DNA from: Vulcanisaeta distributa JCM 11216
Lineage (GTDB): Archaea > Thermoproteota > Thermoprotei > Thermoproteales > Thermocladiaceae
Direction: 5' to 3'
Length of the DNA: 45,604 nt
NCBI RefSeq assembly: GCF_001315985.1
Contig: NZ_BBBI01000018.1
Span: forward strand, 1 to 45,604
In this document: positions 19,041 through 28,528 of the stretch, piece after piece
Layout of the letters: each line of letters begins with the position of its first letter
Numbering within the stretch: position 1 is the first letter of the stretch
Notes under the pieces: model-generated
What the model was told of the DNA's origin: nothing
The model's input: the letters and a program-made list of their open reading frames with translations, nothing else
The model's database searches: none
Program-made: the position numbers and the translations under genes

Positions 19041-19836
19041 ATGATGACATTTGATGAGGTGTTAACGGGAACTATGGGATTCGTACTATCAATGATAATT
19101 ATAGCGCTGGTACTCGGTGGTGGGCTCTATGGCTACTATGTCTATGTGCACAAGCAGGTTCTCGAGAATTACCTATGGCCTGTGGCCGACGTTGTACCCT
19201 ATAATAACGGTTATTACCTGGGTGTTGTGAACACAGGCCACGAACCAATCATTATTAAGGAGGTCTTACTAGCCAATGGCGAAATTATTAATGTAAATAG
19301 TGGTGCACTGAATCAAAATCAGTGGTGGTTCTATCAAGCAAGTCAACTACCAACGCAGTACTTGCATGCTCAGCTACGGATCCAAGTGTGTGCACGATAC
19401 TAAGGTTAATGGTTGGGTGGATGATTATACTGGTGCTGGGGGGGATGCGATCACGGTTATCGTGGATGATCCCTATAATGCCACCTGGGTAATTACGTGG
19501 AATTACCTAAGTTTCACGGATTTAGGGGGTTGGTTTATGATCACAGGTCCACTATTTCAGTACTACATAGTCGGTGGTTCTAGTTCATCTGTATTTCACA
19601 TAAATCCACCATATACGCCAATTCAAATAAATATGAAAGCATCGTTAGCTGGAGACCCAATTAATTACTCATGTAGTATCAAACCGTACTATGTAAGCAA
19701 TACATTCAACACAGGCAGCGTCATAAGATTCGACATTAATTGTACCCAGGTAAATGAGATATGCTTCTCAATACCGATATTATTTGGTAACTTACCACCC
19801 TCACAAATATGCTTCCCACCCCCCCAACCTCCCTAA
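19041..19836 (+). CDS. Pilin-like or membrane-anchored surface protein (frameshifted)
   Basis: An N-terminal hydrophobic segment (residues ~13-35) is followed by a beta-rich extracellular domain. The frame changes between about 19340 and 19400: the first part ends in an unlike tail, and the second frame continues with a Cys-containing segment (LSYGSKCVHD) and beta-rich sequence to a Pro-rich C-terminus. A TATA-like TTTTAAATATC near 19016-19025 lies about 22 bases before the ATG. 7-base tracts fall at 19438 and 19809. No family is recognised; position in the filament locus suggests a minor pilin or anchor. Confidence 0.5.
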
Positions 19837-19908
19837 CCGTTAAATCATGGACAAATAGAAACACTATGTGGTAAAACCGCCTTATTAGGATATCCCTAGG
19901 TATTTCCA

Positions 19909-20730
19909 ATGAATAGGCTAGGTAATTGGTGGTATTACACCGAAACTACGACCAAGGTCTTAATCATAGCATTAATCGCATTATTGATAATGATTATTAT
20001 TAGTCCTCACCTTGGGCCTCTACAACCAATTGCTAAGGCCTTGGGTCTTGTTGAGATTAGGGAGATTTATAAGACTATAAACAACACTGGCAGTACAGTT
20101 TGTACTCCTAAGTACGTAAATCAAGTAACCCCCATTTACATAAACAAGACCATATTCATACCCATGAATAACGTAGTTTCCGGTGAAACCTGGTGGAATT
20201 ACACGGGTTACCTAATGGGGGGGACTGGGTGGTGTTGGGGGGGTAAGATTTTAGTGATGCATAATGATACGGCTTGGTTTATAACAACGTGGATAATACC
20301 CGATTGGTTATTGCAGAAGATGGATTTAACAACATGCGGTACAGGGTGCTATAACTTCTCATTACCATATGGATTAGAATTAATGCGTCCTGTTTACTTA
20401 CCCATGTACCTACCGATAAATGGATCAACAAGTTTCTTCCCAATTTATGGCATGAGTTACGTCGCAGTTAGTAATGAAACAATGAATTACCCATACCCAG
20501 GCTTCACAGTGATTATAATTGGGGATGTCACCGGCCACGGGCCTATCCCCCCCGTGGTTCAGGTCTTAAACATAAGTGGTAATTACGTAATACTCAGTGC
20601 ATTATCGTTTAATATAACCTTGGCGTTAAACACCACCTACTACGGTTATTTAGCCCTTACCAATTTACCTGCTAATTTCTCCTCGTATATGTCGTACATA
20701 GTGCCATGTAGCTTGATATACTTTACATGA
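19909..20730 (+). CDS. Membrane-anchored glycoprotein of the filament locus
   Basis: One N-terminal transmembrane segment (residues ~17-32) anchors a ~240-residue outside domain rich in Asn-X-Ser/Thr sequons (more than eight visible) and aromatic residues, typical of crenarchaeal surface proteins. Four Cys (CTP, WCWGG, CGTGC) may form disulfides. No catalytic motif is seen. Its TGA overlaps the ATG of the next short ORF (ATGA), which suggests coupling. Confidence 0.55.
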   Translation: MNRLGNWWYYTETTTKVLIIALIALLIMIIISPHLGPLQPIAKALGLVEIREIYKTINNTGSTVCTPKYVNQVTPIYINKTIFIPMNNVVSGETWWNYTGYLMGGTGWCWGGKILVMHNDTAWFITTWIIPDWLLQKMDLTTCGTGCYNFSLPYGLELMRPVYLPMYLPINGSTSFFPIYGMSYVAVSNETMNYPYPGFTVIIIGDVTGHGPIPPVVQVLNISGNYVILSALSFNITLALNTTYYGYLALTNLPANFSSYMSYIVPCSLIYFT

Positions 20731-20891
20731 ATAATTCCCAAGCCGCCCTTGATGTTGCAGTACCATTTGGTGCATACGTTGCCTCAATACATAATTATAT
20801 GTATTATGGTAAACTAAGTCCAGAGATGGCAACTTATAGAGAGACCTTTGGTTGGTGGGTTTGGCGTTCAGAGGTTATTAATGAACCTTAG
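20727..20891 (+). CDS. Short ORF of 54 residues coupled to the preceding gene
   Basis: ATG 20727 overlaps the preceding stop. The product begins MNNSQAALDV and ends WRSEVINEP. It is soluble, Tyr/Trp-rich and matches nothing I recognise. It could be a small subunit, or the natural C-terminus of the preceding protein displaced by an indel. Confidence 0.35.
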   Translation: MNNSQAALDVAVPFGAYVASIHNYMYYGKLSPEMATYRETFGWWVWRSEVINEP

Positions 20892-21075
20892 CATGAATTG
20901 AGGATTGTGGATACATTAATTAAAGCTCAAAGTGGGAATTGCATCGATAATTTAAAGTTCATAAAGATCTACATTAGGTAATTATGAACAGGGTAAGTTG
21001 GTCCTGTGGGCTCACGAATTTTTACGTTTAATTTCCCCCCCTTAAAAATAAATTCAATACTTAATTCTGACCAAT
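20892..21075. other. Intergenic region before the archaellin-like gene
   Basis: AT-rich spacer with a non-coding 7-base C tract at 21035-21041, preceded by TTTACGTTTAATTT, which may contain the promoter of the downstream gene. No ORF is supported. Confidence 0.45.
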
Positions 21076-21504
21076 ATGGGTAGGTCAACTAGGGGCGAGT
21101 TTAATCTGCTATGGATAGTGGTAACCGTGGTAGGCATAGTGATGGCAATAGTAATACTTTACCTAGTGTATGGTGGTGCAATGAGGTCCTTGGGCATGAC
21201 TAACTTCCTTAGTGGTCAGGCAACCACTGCTGGTGATCAATTAGTTGTTAACCTGAAAGCTACTGGGGGGGTCGGTACAATAACCATAAACGGTGTTACG
21301 CTATATGCAGGAGACAGTGCCGTGACATCTGGCTGCTCACTGAGCTCAGTAACACTTAATGGCAATTCAATATCTACTACACCACCATGGAGTCTTAAGC
21401 CTGGCGATACATTATCGCTTATTTACACAGGCTCCAACTGCGCAAGCGTTACATATGTTGATGTGTCCACAAGCACAGGCACTCAACCAATACAGGTAAC
21501 GTAA
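21076..21504 (+). CDS. Archaellin/pilin-like major filament protein
   Basis: The N-terminus GRSTRGEFN is followed by a long hydrophobic helix (residues ~11-34), as in archaellins and type IV pilins: a basic stretch, Gly, then the helix that forms the filament core. The C-terminal ~100 residues are a Thr/Ser/Gly-rich beta domain with two Cys. It directly precedes the platform protein and ATPase genes, the order expected for a filament subunit. A 7-base G tract lies in the beta domain. Archaellin and adhesive pilin cannot be told apart here. Confidence 0.65.
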   Translation: MGRSTRGEFNLLWIVVTVVGIVMAIVILYLVYGGAMRSLGMTNFLSGQATTAGDQLVVNLKATGGVGTITINGVTLYAGDSAVTSGCSLSSVTLNGNSISTTPPWSLKPGDTLSLIYTGSNCASVTYVDVSTSTGTQPIQVT

Positions 21505-21584
21505 TGGTACATTGCATTAAAAATCTTAAAAATCGTTATTTCTTGTTCATCAATACCTTTTAAAGTAATTGCGTCATCATTACG

Positions 21585-22661
21585 ATGAACCTTAGAGAAA
21601 GTGTTTCGGATTTAGTATTCATTATTAGGGTGCCCATTGAGGGTATTGAATTCGCGGTTAATGAATCTGCGAAACTAAGTAGGACATGGGCTAAGATAGC
21701 CACAATACTTAATTCGCTTGGTAATCCATGGATGCTACCCAGGAATTACAGACGTGAATTAGTGGCTTTGGCTAGCACATATTTTTCAGCTGGCTCAGAC
21801 CCTGGGGGGGTAACCTTCCTAGCCCTGATGAATAAGTATACGTCGCTCCTTAATCAGCAGGTTGAGTTTCAATCCCAGGCCCTAATAGCAGTAACAGTAT
21901 TAAGTATAATGATTGGCGTCCTATCATTCCTAATAATACTGGGTGTTCCATCTATTGTGGGTGTTCTCGGGATTGCCCTGGTGCCCGTAATACACTACTT
22001 CCAGGTTGAGGTCATAAGGTATGATTATAAAGGGCCCAGCGTTGCAGGAATAATAGCAGGCGTAATTAGCTACGTAGTAGGTTATTTCCTGCATTTAGGC
22101 ATGGATAGATTGGTTATGGTGACATTATTCGGATTTGGGATTGGCTTTGCAATACTTTATTTACCACAGCTTCTTAGATTCATTAGGGACTATGCAGGCT
22201 TAGGTTCGAGAGTTCTGAGATCTTTTGGCGAGCTACTTAATTCACCAAGTCCAGAGCCTTTAAGGCCTATAACAATTATTGAAAGGGAGTTAATGCCTCT
22301 TTGGGATTATGCGTATTCAGTGGGTGTTCGCGAGTTTGTGGAGAGAATCGTTATGGTGGTTAGTGCATTCATTGATTATGTTAGGCGTTCAATAACGACT
22401 GGGTTTATTTACGGCCCCTTCATAACGATTGGCTACGTGTTCATGCTATTCACAACGTACATTCTCTCATCACTAAACGCAGGCGCTGCCCTTGCAAATG
22501 TGCCGATGCCCATAACATTTAACATAAGTAATTTATCAACTGCCTTAATAGTATTGGCGGTATCTACGGCTGTGCTCACGGGCAAAGCCATGCACTCAAT
22601 AGGCCTTGGAATAACTTTGATCCCAGTATTCCTCGCGCCATTAATACCGCTGGTTTGGTGA
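21585..22661 (+). CDS. Type IV filament platform membrane protein (ArlJ/TadC-like)
   Basis: This 358-residue membrane protein has two pairs of hydrophobic segments (about 100-145 and 153-195), a ~70-residue charged cytoplasmic region and three more segments near 275-357. This T2SSF-like pattern plus position between a pilin-like gene and the secretion ATPase supports the platform role of ArlJ or TadC. It is shorter than ArlJ (about 550 residues). The stop is within a few bases of the ATPase start, so the two are probably translated together. The assignment rests on topology and context rather than on a signature motif. Confidence 0.5.
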   Translation: MNLRESVSDLVFIIRVPIEGIEFAVNESAKLSRTWAKIATILNSLGNPWMLPRNYRRELVALASTYFSAGSDPGGVTFLALMNKYTSLLNQQVEFQSQALIAVTVLSIMIGVLSFLIILGVPSIVGVLGIALVPVIHYFQVEVIRYDYKGPSVAGIIAGVISYVVGYFLHLGMDRLVMVTLFGFGIGFAILYLPQLLRFIRDYAGLGSRVLRSFGELLNSPSPEPLRPITIIERELMPLWDYAYSVGVREFVERIVMVVSAFIDYVRRSITTGFIYGPFITIGYVFMLFTTYILSSLNAGAALANVPMPITFNISNLSTALIVLAVSTAVLTGKAMHSIGLGITLIPVFLAPLIPLVW

Positions 22662-22666
22662 TTGAC

Positions 22667-24234
22667 ATGCACGTATCTAAACCTATGGTTATTGGTGAGG
22701 AATTAATTAAGCACTACATTATTGAGATCGACGGCGTTAAGACCGATATTGATGTGTATAGGGTTGTTGATCCTCAATACGGTGTTCACGATTATATAGC
22801 CTACGTCGTTGATAACGTTCCAGACTGGGCAATAGCATTGCCAATTGAGAAGATAGTTGAGTTAATTAGTTCTGGGATGGAGATTAGGAAGGCCATTGCC
22901 AAGGGACTTAAGGAAATTGGGGGTTAAGGCTAGTCAGGATAACGTTACCCTAGCCACCAACCTATTTCTGCGTTGGAATAATCACTATGGTCCTCTTACA
23001 CCGGTCCTAATGATGGATAACGTGACTGACATATATATAAATAAGGAAGGAAGTAAATTTGGTATTGGTGGTATATACATAGATCACTCAGAACTTGGTC
23101 TTGTTAGGGTCATAATTGGTTGGGAACCCTATGAGATTAGGAGGGGTAGGAAGGTTATCAGGATTGTTAGATTTGACTTTAATGGCTTTGTGAATTATAT
23201 AATGAGAAGGGCAAGCCGTAGAGCAGGAACGCCAATCACGGCCTACAATCCAGTGGCGTCCGTGGTTGATTCCGAGTTTGGTGTTAGGATATCCATTGAG
23301 GCCGAGCCTGTAAGTATGGGTTCCATAAGCATTAGGGTTCTGCAGGAGGCCATGGACACTCCCTGAAATGGTGGGTAGGGGGGGCATGATTAATATGGAG
23401 GACGCAGCCAGGCTTTGGTTCCTCGCTGAGCATAAGGTCCCAATTCTCATCATTGGACCGATGGGCGCCGGTAAGACAAGCTTCAAAATGCCATTGCCTA
23501 TATGCTCGTGAATAGACCCATGGCGATAATAATGGATGTCGCCGAGCTCTTTCTACCGTACCATAAGGTCGTAAAGCCCATGTTCGAGAGGGTTTCCTAC
23601 GCGCATGGTATAAGGAGTATTGATAAGGCTGAGTTAATTAAGCAGGCCCTTAGGAGTGGCGTAGATATAATAGTATTAAATGAGGCCAGATCTAGGGAGG
23701 AGTTCAGAGCATTGGCTGAGGCCATAACTCTTGGTCACGGTGCCTTAACCACATTTCACGCAGATAATATCAAGGCTGCGGAGGTTAGGCTTGAAAACTT
23801 GGTCTTGAGGCCAAGGACCTCTTGAGCATTGCGGTTGTTGTCGAGTTAGGCATGACCAAGCAATCCAGGTATAATGAGGCAACCAATGTGTATGAGTTAG
23901 TCACGCATAGGTTCGTGAAGGCCATGTACAACTTCAATGAATACCTACAAATCCTAAGCAAGACATATGGTGAGGACTACGTAACTAAGCAATTACAGTA
24001 TAGAAGGGCTTTCCTGACGAGGGCGGTAAGTTCGGAGCTTAATTACGAACAACTAGCTAATTTACTATATGCCTTCTATAAGGACCCGGAAAAATTCATT
24101 AAGGACATTGAAGCAATGCCACGTCGCAACCAAGCAACACCGAATCGGTTACGTTAAACAACCAGGAGATCCCGGAGGAGCTACTTAAGCTCGATGATGA
24201 ATTTACAAATCCTTTTAAGCATGAATTGGAGTGA
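22667..24234 (+). CDS. Type IV filament secretion ATPase (ArlI/TadA-like; several frameshifts)
   Basis: This hexameric ATPase drives filament assembly at the membrane. Joined in order: an N-terminal ~85-residue domain; LTPVLMMDNVTDIYIN (typical of GspE/ArlI N-domains); Walker A GPMGAGKT; an Asp-box/Walker B region (DIIVLNEARSREEF); and the His box (GHGALTTFHADN). Slips occur near 22920 (5 G, should be 4), 23358, 23487, 23820 and 24115. The last restores a C-terminus ending KHELE and TGA 24232-24234. A GTG at 22658 could also start the protein. It lies between the platform gene and a MinD/ParA-like gene, 6 bases before the latter. Confidence 0.78.
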
Positions 24235-24240
24235 CTATTG

Positions 24241-25050
24241 ATGCTTAAACCTAGGTTTGTCGTAGTGTCATTCTTCAGCGGATTAAAGGGTGGGACTGGA
24301 AAGAGCACATTAGCGAGTAATACGGCGATAGCCCTATCACAGGCCCTAAAGAGCAATGTAGTACTTATAGATCTTGGGTTGGACTCCACGGCAACGTCAA
24401 GCAGAATACTGGGTATAAACCCAGATAAGTATGGCGCGGTGGATTACGTAAATGGTACTGTAGATAACGTGGACCAATTAATTTCGAGGTCACCAATAAT
24501 ACCAAGCGTCTATGTAATACCGCCCGGCACGCTTAGAACATGGCAACTAAGCATTGACCCAGAGACTGCACAAGCCAGGTTTAATAACCTCATAAATCAC
24601 TCCGTAATGAAAACAATATCCCAAGTAGTCGTTATCGACCTACCAGCTCACATGGACCAGGCAATAACGATAAATTCCCTCATTCAATCATCAATAATTA
24701 ACGTAGTCCTGGACTACGCCACATACAGTGACTCTGTGGCCCAGGAAATTGATGAATACTACATACAGCCAATGATAGCAAAGGGCTTTAAGAAAATCAT
24801 TAATGTGATCCTAAATAAGGCAATACCTGGATTAGATTTAATGGAGTCCAAGATAAGGGGGGGTTTCATCCACAACGGCGAGTTCTTCGTACTGCCCATG
24901 AGCCCATAGTTCACTACCTGACATCAACAATGAAGCCCCCTCATCGTATACACGCCAAAGGGTTCCCTTGCAGACTTTAGAATACCCTTTGATAAGTACG
25001 TAGATACATTAACCAAGCAAATAAAGACTATACTTACAGGAACCTATTAA
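24241..25050 (+). CDS. MinD/ParA-like ATPase in filament locus (frameshifted C-terminus)
   Basis: A deviant Walker A (KGGTGKST, residues ~18-25) with an upstream hydrophobic strand and a later VVVIDLPAH segment place this in the MinD/ParA/TadZ group of membrane- or DNA-positioning ATPases. The frame is lost near 24905 and again in the 5-base C tract at 24936; reading that as 4 C restores LIVYTPKGSLADFRIPFDKYV to TAA 25050. It follows the secretion ATPase with a 6-base gap. In bacterial Tad systems a ParA-like protein (TadZ/CpaE) positions the pilus, which gives a reasonable hypothesis here. Start: ATG 24241 (TTG 24238 adjacent). Confidence 0.72.
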
Positions 25051-25085
25051 CAAACCCTTTTAAATAACTACTTATTATTAAGTCA

Positions 25086-25436
25086 ATGAGTAATCCTGTG
25101 GATCTTTTCTTAAGTAACGTAAAGAAGGAGAAAGCTGAAGGGCAGATGGGTGCCCGTGAACAAGCCGCGGCGCAGGCTCAACAGACCCCGCAGCCATCGT
25201 CAATAGTCACCAGCCAAAATATGCTGAGGACCTTGCTTGAGGAGGTTAAGAAGTTAACGAAGATTGAGAGAGCGATATTGGCGCAGGAAATGTTTGGTAC
25301 TGACGACGTATTTAGGCAGGTTACAGTTGATGATTGGGTGAAATTGCTCGAGGAGCGCGTGGGCAGTGAATATGCAAATGCCTTTAAGACATGGGTGACT
25401 ATCATAAGCTGCGGTGGATCAAATGAACGTAGATAG
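25086..25436 (+). CDS. Hypothetical protein downstream of the filament ATPases
   Basis: A 116-residue soluble protein with a Gln/Ala-rich linker (residues ~20-38) between a short N-terminal helix and a helical C-terminal domain (from about residue 43). The family is not recognised. A TATA-like TTTTAAATAAC near 25058 gives leaderless spacing, so it may have its own promoter. Its C-terminus overlaps the next gene by about 14 bases. Confidence 0.5.
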   Translation: MSNPVDLFLSNVKKEKAEGQMGAREQAAAQAQQTPQPSSIVTSQNMLRTLLEEVKKLTKIERAILAQEMFGTDDVFRQVTVDDWVKLLEERVGSEYANAFKTWVTIISCGGSNERR

Positions 25437-25923
25437 CCAGGATCTGAAGGATTTGAAAAAGATAGATAAGAGGGTTAAGGTTAATGAAGTAAGTAAGGTA
25501 AGGCTTAAGGCAAGACCTATTAATGTAAAGGTTACCGCACTGGGTAAGGAAGAACAGAAGCTGGTAAAGAAATGGAGCTCCAAATGCGCCGAACCGCTCA
25601 GGGAGTTCTGCACCTCAGTCCTTACCAGACTCCTTACCTACTTCACATCAAAATCAGTCGATAATATACTAAGTGAAGCAACAAGGAAAGGTCTCAGTCT
25701 TGAGATCATCCTAATCCTACTTAGCCAATATGACTTGGTAAATAATGACGATACCCTAATTAAGAATTATCTAAACACGGGAAATGTCGATATGAATATT
25801 CTCGTAAACATATTATTAAGAAATGGCGTAAATATTAAACCGGAGGAACTTAATCAATTCATCCAAAATAAGGATAAGACGAAAAGGGAAGAAGGCTTAA
25901 TTTCCAAACTCCTCAAGCATTAA
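25423..25923 (+). CDS. Hypothetical helical protein
   Basis: About 166 residues from ATG 25423 (an in-frame GTG lies at 25414). The N-terminal third is very basic and disordered in appearance; the remainder is helical and ends EGLISKLLKH. No family is recognised. Overlap with the preceding gene suggests coupled translation. The pair may serve the filament system as cytoplasmic accessory proteins, but only position supports this. Confidence 0.5.
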   Translation: MNVDSQDLKDLKKIDKRVKVNEVSKVRLKARPINVKVTALGKEEQKLVKKWSSKCAEPLREFCTSVLTRLLTYFTSKSVDNILSEATRKGLSLEIILILLSQYDLVNNDDTLIKNYLNTGNVDMNILVNILLRNGVNIKPEELNQFIQNKDKTKREEGLISKLLKH

Positions 25924-26254
25924 TCCTCACCCCCCCTTTGTATCAATCCATTCAGAGCAATACTTACGAAATAATTATTCATTACTGGTAATACCCTACC
26001 ATTATATACCAGTGCCAGCAGTTATAGAAGAAGCTGTTAAGGCCTGTGAAAATCCGTTAAAAATTATATTTATAGAAATATATCTATATTTTAGTAGGTT
26101 ATGACTTAGAATAATATAGCATTAATAAATACTTTCATGTATTTATTATTCTAAGCCATACAATATCAGGTAAAATATTTTTAAACTTAGGGGATTAAAA
26201 TTTAAAAGAGTTGTTTTGAAAGATTAAATCTGAAACTTTATTTATAAATTTAAT
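25924..26254. other. AT-rich intergenic region between convergent units
   Basis: No ORF is supported. It contains a 7-base C tract at 25930 just after the stop, a short dyad (ACTGGTA/TACCAGT near 25983-26013), and the longer hairpin listed separately at 26105-26155. Confidence 0.5.
26105..26155. repeat. Imperfect hairpin between convergent genes
   Basis: The arms are CTTAGAAT plus AATAAATAC on the left and GTATTTATT plus ATTCTAAG on the right. The left arm carries an 11-base bulge and the loop is TTTCAT. The position between two convergent transcription units suggests a bidirectional terminator or an RNA-stabilising structure. Confidence 0.6.
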
Positions 26255-27450
26255 TCATGCCCTCTGGAGAATTATTGCATAGCCCTGCCCGCCACCGACA
26301 CAAGCAGTCGCAAGCCCATACTCCTTACCAGTCAATTGCAACTGTCTAGCCAATGTACCGGTTAGCCTGGCACCTGTCGCACCAAGTGGGTGCCCAATAG
26401 CTATGGCTCCTCCCCCCCTAGGGTTCACCCTATTTTCATCAATACCTAATTCCTTGATTGCGTTTAACGTAACCACGGCGAAGGCCTCATTTATCTCCCA
26501 GAGATCTATATCCTCAACCTTAAGTTTAGCCTTGGCCAACGCCTTCCTCGATGCTGGTACCGGGCCCTCACCCATTATTGATGGGTCGACGGCAGCCCAG
26601 CCGAGGGACACTACTCTAGCCAGCGGCTTTAGACCTAATTCCTTAACCATCTTACCCGACATTAAGACGACTAATGACGCGCCAGAGTTAAGTGGTGCTG
26701 AGTTGCCAGCCGTTATTATGCCACCCGGCTTAAAGGCTGGTGGCAACTTAGCCAGGGCTTCCAACGACGTGTTTGGCCTAACACTAAGGTCTCTATCAAC
26801 ACAATCTTCTGCCCATCCTTAACAACCTCTATTGGTAGTATCTCATCCTTGAAGTATCCCTCCTCATAGGCCTTTGAAGCAAGTATGTGGCTTCTATAGG
26901 ACCACCTATCCATCTCCTCCCTGCCTATCTTCTTAAGGGCCGCCAACTTCTCGGCGGTTAGTCCCATAACGTAACCGGTGGCCATGTCGTACATTGCATA
27001 CTCAGGATTCGTGGCCAGGTCAAGGTGTGGAACTATGTATGGGTTATTGTACATAGGTACCCTCGACATGTGTTCATAACCACCTGCGAAGACTATGTCC
27101 GACTGCCCTGTCCATATCTCCATCGTGCCTATGCCTATTGCGTCGAATGATGAGGCGCACTGCATGTCAACAGCCATGGCGGGTATTGTAACCGGGAACT
27201 TGGCAAGGAACACCGGTATTCTACCACCCATACTCCAGTTATCACCACCCTGCAATGCGTTGCCAACGATCACGTGGTCAATCTGCTCAGGCTTTATGCC
27301 AAGGTCCTGTACAGCCTTAACGAGTAATTTTGAGAATAGGGTCGGGCCGCTTATGTCGTAGAACACGTCGAACTTTGGATCCTCCCTCTTAACCCTTGAG
27401 AAGGCAGTCCTCTTGAAATAAACTATGTACGCCTCCCTGTCCTCACCCAT
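26255..27450 (-). CDS. Acetyl-CoA C-acetyltransferase (thiolase), frameshifted
   Basis: This thiolase condenses or cleaves acetoacetyl-CoA, either feeding mevalonate/isoprenoid synthesis or beta-oxidation. The nucleophilic Cys is in DMQCASSFDA, NEAFAV holds the first His region, GHPLGATGAR carries the catalytic His, and ACVGGGQG has the C-terminal Cys. One base is missing near 26775: the frame should continue VVDRDLSVRPNTS. A 7-base tract gives PRGGGAIA where PRGGAIA is usual. ATG 27450 is chosen over TTG 27459, with TTAATTACC upstream at leaderless spacing. There is no HMG-CoA synthase or DUF35 neighbour in view. Confidence 0.88.
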
Positions 27451-27564
27451 ACCTATCAAACCAATTAACGCCTTGGTAATTAATATTGCTTATTAACATA
27501 TAGATTATATAGTGTGCGTCTTAAACAACTCATGTTAGGCATAGGGATTTTATTTCAGAAGAAG

Positions 27565-27579
27565 GTTCTAACTCGAAAT
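27565..27579. promoter_or_regulatory. Repeated element overlapping the fur start (probable operator)
   Basis: GTTCTAACTCGAAAT overlaps the ATG at 27578. A copy with one change lies before the rubrerythrin gene at 28013. Placement over the start of the regulator's own gene fits autorepression. Confidence 0.6.
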
Positions 27580-27985
27580 GAGTAGTACTGATGAGGTGAT
27601 CAAGCTGTTAAGGAATAAGGGACTTAAGGTTACACCACAAAGGGTAGCGATTTTACAACTATTAATGGGTGGCGGTCACTTCACAATGGATAAGGTACTT
27701 GATGAACTGAGGAAGATGGAGCCCAACATAAGCATATCCATTGTGTACAATACGTTAAATACCCTCGTCAAGCTAGGTATTTTAAGGTCCTTTGAAGCTG
27801 ATGGTAAGACTTGGTATGAAATACGTAAGGACCCTCATATCAATGTTATCTGCGAGGATACAGGCCAAATAATAGATGTGAATGCCGATACATCCATGAT
27901 AGAACGGGAAGTAGGTAAGCTGGGTATAGTGGTCAAGGATTTGAATATAATTATTCGTGGTAATTGCCAAGACTTTCATAATTAG
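27578..27985 (+). CDS. Fur/PerR-family transcription regulator with incomplete Cys pairs
   Basis: The winged helix occupies residues 1-80 (KVTPQRVAILQLL, SIVYNTLNTLVKLGIL), followed by a Fur-type dimer domain (WYEIRKDPHINVICED). Family members normally carry two CxxC pairs for a structural zinc. Here the pairs read CEDT and CQDF, so each keeps only its first Cys. The His/Asn-rich segment before the first Cys can still bind a regulatory metal. The gene directly precedes rubrerythrin and DUF3501, and both units carry the same 15-base element, so it is probably a peroxide or iron sensor controlling this group and itself. Confidence 0.85.
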   Translation: MSSTDEVIKLLRNKGLKVTPQRVAILQLLMGGGHFTMDKVLDELRKMEPNISISIVYNTLNTLVKLGILRSFEADGKTWYEIRKDPHINVICEDTGQIIDVNADTSMIEREVGKLGIVVKDLNIIIRGNCQDFHN

Positions 27986-28012
27986 GTTGAAATTGACTGC
28001 TTCTGAAAATAA

Positions 28013-28027
28013 GTTCTAACCCGAAAT
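28013..28027. promoter_or_regulatory. Second copy of the probable Fur-family operator
   Basis: GTTCTAACCCGAAAT matches the 27565 element at 14 of 15 positions. It lies immediately upstream of a TATA-like ATTTATTAA (28027-28035), so a bound regulator would cover the BRE/TATA region of the rubrerythrin promoter. Confidence 0.6.
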
Positions 28028-28058
28028 ATTTATTAATTAGCGAACAACAATCGTTCAT

Positions 28059-28504
28059 ATAGGGCACAAAGAGAGTTCCAAAGGGTACGAAAACCTATGA
28101 AAACCTAAAGGTGGCTTTTCAGGGAGAGTCCATGGCAAATAGAAGGTACCTATACTATGCAAGGATGGCTAGGCAACTGGGGGGGCTTAATGACATAGCC
28201 GAGGTCTTCGAGAAGACCGCCAACGCCGAGACAGGGCATGCCTTCGGCCACCTAATGTTCTTAGGCGTTGATCCTGTGGCTGAGATCGAGATAAACACCA
28301 TAGAAGATGCGTTGAGGGCTTCAATATATGGTGAAACATATGAGTGGACACAGATGTACCCAGGCTTTGCAAGGTAGCTAGGAGGAGGGATTCAATGAAA
28401 TCGCTGAGTGGCTCGAGGCTGTGGCTAAGGTTGAGAGGTTTCACGCAAATAGATTCAACGAGGCCTTAGAGAAGTACTACAGGACTAAGGGTATTAAACT
28501 TTAG
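28059..28504 (+). CDS. Rubrerythrin (sulerythrin type, no rubredoxin domain), frameshifted
   Basis: A diiron ferritin-like peroxide-scavenging protein. Glu/His ligands are visible in GESMANRRY, AETGHAFGHL, GETYEWTQMYPGF and KVERFHANRF. Closing single-base slips near 28061 (restoring an ATG), 28376 and 28384 gives about 148 residues ending YYRTKGIKL. There is no C-terminal rubredoxin (no CPxCG), as in Sulfolobus sulerythrin. Reading from a leaderless ATG near 28059 fits the TATA element 25 bases upstream. The neighbours, a Fur-family regulator upstream and DUF3501 downstream, form a known oxidative-stress association. Confidence 0.83.
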
Positions 28505-28528
28505 GTAAGTTGTGAGGCGTTGATTAAA

